From: Mageeibacillus sp. UBA5438
Lineage (GTDB): Bacteria > Bacillota > Clostridia > Saccharofermentanales > DTU023
NCBI GenBank assembly: GCA_002427535.1
Contig: DIRK01000062.1
Coordinates: forward strand, 1 to 9,857
Direction: 5' to 3'
DNA length: 9,857 nucleotides
Part shown: positions 4,840-9,857 of the stretch, piece after piece
Numbering within the stretch: position 1 is the stretch's first letter
Layout of the letters: every line of letters starts with the position of its first letter
Translations under genes and position numbers: made by a program
Notes under the pieces: generated by a model
Databases searched by the model: none
The model's input: only the letters and a program-made list of their open reading frames with translations
What the model was told of the DNA's origin: nothing

Positions 4840-6258
4840 ATGCGTCCTGTCCTGTTGATCGACTTTGGGAGCACCTATACCAAGGTGACCGCCGCGGATC
4901 TTGAAAAAGAGCGGATCCTCGGCACCGCCTCGTCTTTTACCACGCAGGAAAACGACATCGGCGAGGGGCTCGAGAGAGCACTTTCAAAATTACACGAAAA
5001 GACAGGCGTTTTACACTATGAGGCGCGGCTTGCCTGCTCATCGGCCGCGGGGGGCCTTCGCATGGCCGTATCAGGACTCGTGCCGGAATTGACCGCCGAG
5101 GCGGCAAGACTTGCGGCCCTGGGCGCCGGCGCGAAACTTGCCTCAGTCTATAGCTATGAATTGACCCGAGGGGATCTTTTAGAAATAGAAAATAATCCTC
5201 CCGATATTTTCCTCCTCACAGGCGGAACCGATGGAGGAAATCGTGACTGTGTCACGGAAAACGCAAAACAATTAGCAAAATTGAAGGCGCGTTTTCCCAT
5301 CCTATTTGCCGGTAACAGAAGCGCCGCGGAGGATATTGAAGCCATTTTATCCGACTTTCCGCTCACCCTTTGCCCGAACGTCATGCCGCGCTTTGGCGAG
5401 CTCAACATCGCCCCTGTGCAGCGGGAGATCCGCAACTTATTCTTGTCCAACATCGTACATGGAAAAGGCCTGTCAAAAACAAAAGAATTGCTGTCGGGCA
5501 TCCTGATGCCAACCCCCTCGGCCATCCTTTCGGCCATGCGGTTACTGTCAAAGGGCTGTGGGGAATGTGAAGGCATCGGTGATCTTCTCGGCATCGACGT
5601 CGGCGGGGCGACAACGGATATTTATTCGATCGGGCAAGGGGAGCCCGACGACATCAACATCATTTACAAAGGATTCGAAGAACCGGAAGCGAAGCGCAGC
5701 GTCGAGGGGGATCTGGGCGTGCGATTAAACGTCTGGGGAATTATTGAAGAGACAGGTATTGAAAACATCGCCCAAAGCGCCCAAATGAGCGTAGAGGCAC
5801 TTAAAGCGCTCATCGTGTCGATCGAATCCGATAAAAAAATCCTGCCAGAAGCCGCAGATGACGCCTTGTCAACCCTTGACCGCGCCCTGGCCATGGCGGC
5901 CATTGACATCGCGACCAGGCGGCACGCGGGGACGCTTGAGGAAGTGTACACGCCGATGGGGATGGCCTATATTCAGACGGGCAAGAATTTAAGAAAATTT
6001 CAAAACATCGTAATGACGGGCGGCTCCTTGATCCACGCAAACGATACAATGGCGCTCGCAAAGCGCGCGCTATACAGCGCGGAGCATCCCGCGTCACTTC
6101 GCCCGCTATCCGCGGATGTTTATTTAGATACACAATACATACTGGCCGCGATGGGGGTCCTAGCAGAAAGGGAACCTCTTGTTGCGCTTCGCATTATGAA
6201 AAAGGAACTTACCACATTAGGTCGCTGTCAACCACAGGGAGGGACAAATAATGGATGA
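4840..6258 (+). CDS. glmL: GlmL/MutL, actin-like reactivating factor for glutamate mutase
   Basis: This 472-aa protein belongs to the ASKHA (actin/Hsp70) ATPase fold and is nearly always encoded between the S and E subunits of glutamate mutase. Visible motifs are phosphate-1 IDFGSTYTK (7-15), LLTGGTDGGNRD (125-136), phosphate-2 LLGIDVGGATTDIYS (249-263) and the adenosine motif VMTGGSLIH (391-399). The family-typical RRHAGTLEEVYTPMG lies at 360-374. The accepted role, by analogy with diol-dehydratase reactivases, is ATP-driven release of damaged cobalamin from the mutase. The frame is open upstream to 4630, but that region is glmS read in another frame; the ATG at 4840 begins the conserved MRPVLLIDFGS, with GGAG at 4827-4830. 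It overlaps glmE by 8 nt. MutL here is unrelated to the mismatch-repair protein of that name. Confidence 0.95.
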   Translation: MRPVLLIDFGSTYTKVTAADLEKERILGTASSFTTQENDIGEGLERALSKLHEKTGVLHYEARLACSSAAGGLRMAVSGLVPELTAEAARLAALGAGAKLASVYSYELTRGDLLEIENNPPDIFLLTGGTDGGNRDCVTENAKQLAKLKARFPILFAGNRSAAEDIEAILSDFPLTLCPNVMPRFGELNIAPVQREIRNLFLSNIVHGKGLSKTKELLSGILMPTPSAILSAMRLLSKGCGECEGIGDLLGIDVGGATTDIYSIGQGEPDDINIIYKGFEEPEAKRSVEGDLGVRLNVWGIIEETGIENIAQSAQMSVEALKALIVSIESDKKILPEAADDALSTLDRALAMAAIDIATRRHAGTLEEVYTPMGMAYIQTGKNLRKFQNIVMTGGSLIHANDTMALAKRALYSAEHPASLRPLSADVYLDTQYILAAMGVLAEREPLVALRIMKKELTTLGRCQPQGGTNNG

Positions 6259-7702
6259 TCTTCAAAACAAAAAGTGGACGCGAGATGAACTGGAACAAGT
6301 CCGTCAAGAAGTCATGACACAATGGCCGACGGGCAAGGATGTCAACCTTGAGGAAGCGTTCTCTTACCACCGCGCTTTGCCCGCGCATAAGGTGTTCAGT
6401 CATAAGCTGAATAAGGCGCACCAAGAGGGCAAAACACTTATCCAGCCGCGAGCCGGTGTGCCGCTCATCGCGGAGATGATCGAGCTTTTAACTTTTTTAC
6501 AGGACACAGGAGAAGCCGATCTTTTGCCGACCACGATTGACAGCTATACGCGCCAAAACCGCTATCAGGAGGCGGAAGTGGGTATCACTGAATCGGCGCG
6601 CACGCAAAAGGCGATGTTGAACGGTTTTCCCGCGGTCAACCACGGTGTGGCCGGTTGCCGCCAACTGATTGACGCGCTCGACACACCCCTGCAAATCCGC
6701 CACGGCACACCGGACGCAAGGCTATTGACTGAGATCGCCTACGCCGGAGGCTATACGAGTTATGAGGGCGGCGGTATTTCTTATAACATTCCCTACGCCA
6801 AAAACGTGTCTTTGGAGACAACCATCCGTGACTGGCAGTATGTGGACCGTCTGACCGGCCTGTATGAAGAGGCGGGCTGCCCGATTAACCGCGAGCCTTA
6901 CGGTCCCTTGACGGGTACGCTTGTCCCGCCCTTTATTTCCCACAGTGTGGCGATCATTGAAAGCCTGTTGGCCGCGGAGCAGGGTGTGAAGAACATCACG
7001 GTCGGTTACGGGCAATGCGGGAATCTTGTGCAAGACGTGGCCGCTGTCCAAGTCCTGCAAAGCCTGACCGAAGAATACCTTCGTAAATACGGCTACGGCG
7101 ATGTGCACGTCACGACTGTGCTCCACCAGTGGATGGGCGGCTTCCCTCAAAAGGAATCGCAGGCCTACGCCGTGATCTCTTGGGGCAGCGCGGTGGCAGC
7201 TCTCTCCCACGCGACCAAGGTCATCGTGAAGACGCCGCATGAAGCCGTCGGGGTGCCGACCAAGGAGGCTAACGCGGATGGGATGCTCTGCACCCGCCAG
7301 ATGATCAACATGCTGGGCGAGCAAAGCCTTAACACCTACAGTCTGAAAGATGAAAAGGTGATCATCGCTTCTGAAACACGCTGCGTGCTTGACCGCTGTT
7401 TTGAACTGGGCGAAGGCGACATCGCCAAAGGTGCCATCCACGCGATCCGATCAGGGGTGCTTGACATCCCATTCGCACCCAGTCGCTATAACGCAGGGAA
7501 AATGCTGCCGGCTCGTGACAACGACGGCGCGATTCGCCTGTTCCATACAGGAAACATCCCGCTTACACCGGAACTTATTGATTTCCATCGCGAAAAAATG
7601 GAGGAGCGCGCGAAATACGAAAACCGCAAAGCCTCCTTCCAGATGGTCATCGACGATGTGTACGCGATCAGCAAAGGCCGCCTCGTCGGGCGCCCTAAGT
7701 AG
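6251..7702 (+). CDS. glmE: Glutamate mutase (methylaspartate mutase) E subunit
   Basis: This 483-aa protein is the large, substrate-binding TIM-barrel component of glutamate mutase and has the normal family length. Residues known from the C. cochlearium structure to hold glutamate reappear with a one-residue offset: the 'arginine claw' at Arg67 (QPRAG), Arg101 (YTRQN) and Arg150 (IRHGT), with Glu172 (YEGG), Tyr178 and Tyr182. Other conserved blocks are AMLNGFPAVNHGV, GGGISYNIPY, REPYGPLTGTLVPP and NITVGYGQCGNLVQD. With GlmS it forms the active E2S2 enzyme in the cytoplasm, catalysing the radical carbon-skeleton rearrangement of L-glutamate to 3-methylaspartate. GGGAGGG at 6238-6244 precedes the ATG, which lies inside the end of glmL, implying translational coupling. 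The methylaspartate ammonia-lyase gene starts 19 nt after its stop. All key residues are present, so it should be active. Confidence 0.97.
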   Translation: MDDLQNKKWTRDELEQVRQEVMTQWPTGKDVNLEEAFSYHRALPAHKVFSHKLNKAHQEGKTLIQPRAGVPLIAEMIELLTFLQDTGEADLLPTTIDSYTRQNRYQEAEVGITESARTQKAMLNGFPAVNHGVAGCRQLIDALDTPLQIRHGTPDARLLTEIAYAGGYTSYEGGGISYNIPYAKNVSLETTIRDWQYVDRLTGLYEEAGCPINREPYGPLTGTLVPPFISHSVAIIESLLAAEQGVKNITVGYGQCGNLVQDVAAVQVLQSLTEEYLRKYGYGDVHVTTVLHQWMGGFPQKESQAYAVISWGSAVAALSHATKVIVKTPHEAVGVPTKEANADGMLCTRQMINMLGEQSLNTYSLKDEKVIIASETRCVLDRCFELGEGDIAKGAIHAIRSGVLDIPFAPSRYNAGKMLPARDNDGAIRLFHTGNIPLTPELIDFHREKMEERAKYENRKASFQMVIDDVYAISKGRLVGRPK

Positions 7703-7721
7703 TATTGGAAAAGAGGATAGT

Positions 7722-8966
7722 ATGAAAATTAAACAAGTCATCTGCGCCCCGGGGCGGACCGGTTTTTATTTTGACGACCAGAAGGCCATCAAGGCCGGCG
7801 CGCCGGACGAAGGCAGTTTCTATCTCGGTGAGGCGATGACCGAGGGATTTTCTTCGATCCGCCAGCCGGGCGAATCGATCGCGATCATGCTCGAGTTAGA
7901 AGACGGACAGGTCGCCTACGGCGACTGCGCGGCGGTGCAGTACTCCGGTGCCGGAGGACGCGACCCGCTGTTTCTTGCCTCTGAGTTTATCCCCTTAATT
8001 GAAAATGAGCTGGCCCCAAAGATCTGTGACTTGGAGATCTCATCTTTTAAAGAGACCATGGATATCTTTGAGGATGATTATTTAATTGGAGGAAAGCACC
8101 TCCACACCGCCATCCGTTACGGGCTGTCCCAGGCGGTTTTGGACGCCGTCGCGCGCTCGACAGGCCGTCTCATGTGCGAGGTGGTCGCCGATGAATACGG
8201 GACTCGGGTGAGTGAACGCGCCCTTCCCATTTTTTCACAGTCGGGCGACGACCGTTATAAGAACGCCGACAAAATGATCATCAAGGAAGTCGATGTCTTG
8301 CCTCACGCACTGATCAACAACATGGAAAAACTGGGACCGAACGGCGACCATCTGGCCGATTACCTTTTCTGGCTTCGCGAGCGTGTGCTCCGGTTCCGGG
8401 CGCGTGAGGACTATGAACCCGTGTTTCACATCGATGTCTACGGAACCATCGGGGAACTTTTCGGCACGACTAATATCGAGGGCATCGCGGATTATTTGAA
8501 ACGCCTCGAAGCGATCGCGAATCCCTTTAAACTACGTATCGAAGGACCGCTTGACGCGGGAACCAAAGAAGGGCAGATCAAGTGGTTGGCCGAGTTGACC
8601 CGGGCGGTCGACGAGGGCGGGATCGCCGTCGAGCTTGTCGCCGATGAATGGTGCAACACCTACGAAGATGTCAAAGACTTTGTCGACCACGGGGCTGGCC
8701 ATATGATCCAGGTGAAGACGCCGGATCTCGGGAGTCTCCATAAGTCGGCCGAGTCAGTGCTTTACTGTAAGGCCCATGGGGTGAAAGCGTATCAGGGGGG
8801 GACCTGCAATGAGACGGCCAGATCCGCTCAGGTGTCGGTCCATGTGGCCATGGCGACATCGCCTGAACAGATCCTCGCAAAACCGGGTATGGGCGTCGAT
8901 GAGGGCATCATGCTCGCCTATAACGAGATGCAACAAATTCTCGCGTTAAGAAAGCACAGACAATAG
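7722..8966 (+). CDS. mal: Methylaspartate ammonia-lyase (3-methylaspartase)
   Basis: This 414-aa enolase-superfamily enzyme eliminates ammonia from (2S,3S)-3-methylaspartate to give mesaconate. It aligns along its length, from recall, with the C. tetanomorphum enzyme (413 aa). Near-identical blocks include GFYFDDQ (14-20), YGDCAAVQYSGAGGRDPLFLA (66-86), SGDDRYKNADKMIIKE (174-189) and NETARSAQV. The Mg2+ ligands are Asp238 (HIDVYG), Glu274 (RIEGP) and Asp308 (VADEW). The catalytic base Lys332 (VKTPDLG) and His195 (LPHALIN) are also present; all are one residue beyond the C. tetanomorphum numbering (Asp238 excepted). The frame is open from 7389, but that upstream part is glmE read in another frame. 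The start at 7722 is preceded by AAGAGGA and gives the conserved MKIKQV. The citD gene begins 26 nt downstream. Confidence 0.98.
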   Translation: MKIKQVICAPGRTGFYFDDQKAIKAGAPDEGSFYLGEAMTEGFSSIRQPGESIAIMLELEDGQVAYGDCAAVQYSGAGGRDPLFLASEFIPLIENELAPKICDLEISSFKETMDIFEDDYLIGGKHLHTAIRYGLSQAVLDAVARSTGRLMCEVVADEYGTRVSERALPIFSQSGDDRYKNADKMIIKEVDVLPHALINNMEKLGPNGDHLADYLFWLRERVLRFRAREDYEPVFHIDVYGTIGELFGTTNIEGIADYLKRLEAIANPFKLRIEGPLDAGTKEGQIKWLAELTRAVDEGGIAVELVADEWCNTYEDVKDFVDHGAGHMIQVKTPDLGSLHKSAESVLYCKAHGVKAYQGGTCNETARSAQVSVHVAMATSPEQILAKPGMGVDEGIMLAYNEMQQILALRKHRQ

Positions 8967-8992
8967 GAGAACACCCGACTAGGAGAGAAGAA

Positions 8993-9265
8993 ATGAAACT
9001 TTTAAACCATGCCAAGGCGGGGACACTGGAATCCGGTGATGTTTTTATCACCGTCACGCCGGGGGAAGAGCTCCTGATCCGTTTGGATTCGCCTGTCAAA
9101 CAGCAGTTCGGTGACGCGATCATGGACCTTGTCCGAAAGGTTTTAGAGGAACAAGAGGTGACATCGGGCACGATCGAACTTTCTGACCAGGGAGCTTTGG
9201 ATTGCACGATCAGGGCGCGGCTTATGACCGCCTTGGAGCGCGCCTCAAAAGGGGATGTGTCATGA
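8993..9265 (+). CDS. citD: Citrate/citramalate lyase acyl carrier protein (gamma subunit, CitD)
   Basis: This 90-aa protein matches the acyl carrier subunit of citrate-lyase-type enzymes. The GTLESGDVFITV segment places Ser14 at the site that in Klebsiella CitD carries the phosphoribosyl-dephospho-CoA prosthetic group, which swings the acetyl thioester between the other two subunits. Length and the C-terminal DCTIRARLMTALERA helix are typical. In the context of the methylaspartate route the holoenzyme is most likely citramalate lyase, splitting (S)-citramalate to acetate and pyruvate; citrate lyase is the alternative, and the carrier itself does not distinguish them. AGGAGAG at 8981-8987 gives the ribosome binding site. 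Its stop overlaps the citE start (ATGA), so the two are coupled. Confidence 0.94.
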   Translation: MKLLNHAKAGTLESGDVFITVTPGEELLIRLDSPVKQQFGDAIMDLVRKVLEEQEVTSGTIELSDQGALDCTIRARLMTALERASKGDVS

Positions 9266-9857
9266 AACGCTCATTGTTATTTATCCCGGGCAACCGGCCC
9301 AACATGATCCAAAACGGTCTTGTGCTGCCGGCGGACGCCTTGATATTCGACTTGGAAGACTCTGTGTTGGAAGAAGAAAAGGACGCGGCCAGGACGTTAG
9401 TAGCCTCTGCCTTGTCCTCTCTCGATTTCGGGTCAAAAGCGCTTGTCGTCCGTATGAATGACATGTCATCCCCGCATGCCCTAAAAGATATTCAGGCCGT
9501 CGTTCAGGCTGGCTGTGAGAGCATCCTGCTTCCCAAAACAGAGCATGCCCATGATATTTCGGAGCTTGACCGATGGCTTGACACGGTCGAACAAGAGGCG
9601 GGGATACCCACCGGGAGTACCTCGCTTATCCTCTTGATCGAAACGGCCTTGGGGGTTGAAAAAGCCTATGAACTTGCGGAGGCCTCAAAGCGTGTGAAGG
9701 CGCTCGCGCTCGGCGCGGAAGATTTGGCCGCCAGCCTTGGCTGTGAGCGTACAGGAGAGGGAACAGAGATCCTGTACAGTCGAACAAGGCTTGTCATCGC
9801 CGCAAGGGCCGCGGGTGTTGAAGTCTTTGATACTCCCTTCACCGATGCCTACGACGA
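9262..9857 (+). CDS. citE: Citrate/citramalate lyase beta subunit (CitE), 5' part
   Basis: The frame opens at the ATG overlapping the citD stop and runs off the right edge, giving 198 residues of a protein that usually has about 290-300. It is a CitE-type TIM barrel: MKRSLLFIPGNRPNMI at the N terminus, DALIFDLEDSVLEEEKDAAR (25-44), VVRMND with substrate-binding Arg64, LLPKTE (89-94), and the metal-site residues Glu127 (LIETALG) and Asp154 (LGAEDLAASLG). CitE cleaves the (3S)-acyl thioester formed on the carrier protein. For citramalate this releases pyruvate and leaves acetyl on CitD, whereas for citrate it releases oxaloacetate. The operon position favours citramalate. The transferase subunit CitF is expected immediately beyond the window. 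Confidence 0.95.
   Translation, partial: MKRSLLFIPGNRPNMIQNGLVLPADALIFDLEDSVLEEEKDAARTLVASALSSLDFGSKALVVRMNDMSSPHALKDIQAVVQAGCESILLPKTEHAHDISELDRWLDTVEQEAGIPTGSTSLILLIETALGVEKAYELAEASKRVKALALGAEDLAASLGCERTGEGTEILYSRTRLVIAARAAGVEVFDTPFTDAYD

Noticed and set aside
6722..7441. 239-codon open frame on the minus strand
   Set aside because: It lies entirely antisense to glmE, whose catalytic residues are intact; its translation resembles no family and it has no convincing ribosome binding site.
7389..7721. 111-codon N-terminal extension of the methylaspartase frame
   Set aside because: It overlaps glmE in another frame; the conserved enzyme starts at 7722, with a ribosome binding site.
1..9857. 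Mobile element, CRISPR, defence or phage genes
   Set aside because: No transposase, integrase, direct-repeat array, tRNA-linked attachment site or composition break was seen. The window reads as ordinary metabolic chromosome.

Overview
The window looks like chromosome from an anaerobic, amino-acid-fermenting Bacillota (clostridial type). Evidence is the strong AGGAGG-like ribosome binding sites, the tight and often overlapping genes, and the protein families present: a small clostridial-type P-loop protein, MscL, a zinc-ribbon/proline-rich membrane protein and, above all, the adenosylcobalamin-dependent methylaspartate route of glutamate fermentation. Base composition and coding style are even across the window, and I see no mobile element, CRISPR array, tRNA or rRNA.

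Left part (1-1762). The 3' end of a carboxymuconolactone-decarboxylase-like gene (+) is followed by a perfect 11-bp hairpin that probably serves as a bidirectional terminator. Facing it is a three-gene minus-strand operon, in transcription order: a 139-aa P-loop NTPase-like protein, the large-conductance mechanosensitive channel MscL, and a membrane protein with an N-terminal zinc ribbon.

Divergent control region (1762-1947). This 186-bp, partly AT-rich spacer holds candidate promoters for both directions. It also holds a near-consensus cre-like box (1855-1869), an imperfect 20-bp inverted repeat (1885-1904) and a perfect 12-bp palindrome TGTGTATACACA (1913-1924). The palindrome has the GTATAC core known from GntR-family operators.

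Right part (1948-9857, continuing off the window). One dense plus-strand operon encodes, in order: a class I fumarase-like alpha and beta pair (probably mesaconase), a GntR-family regulator with an unusual long C-terminal domain, glutamate mutase S subunit (GlmS/MutS), the actin-like reactivase GlmL/MutL, glutamate mutase E subunit (GlmE/MutE), methylaspartate ammonia-lyase, and the first two subunits (CitD, CitE) of a citrate-lyase-type enzyme, probably citramalate lyase.

Together these would convert L-glutamate to (2S,3S)-3-methylaspartate (GlmES, kept active by GlmL), then to mesaconate plus ammonia (ammonia-lyase), then to (S)-citramalate (mesaconase), then to acetate plus pyruvate (citramalate lyase). 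The chemistry is known from Clostridium tetanomorphum and C. cochlearium. What merits a second look is the compact arrangement, with a dedicated regulator inside the operon and a matching candidate operator in front of it.
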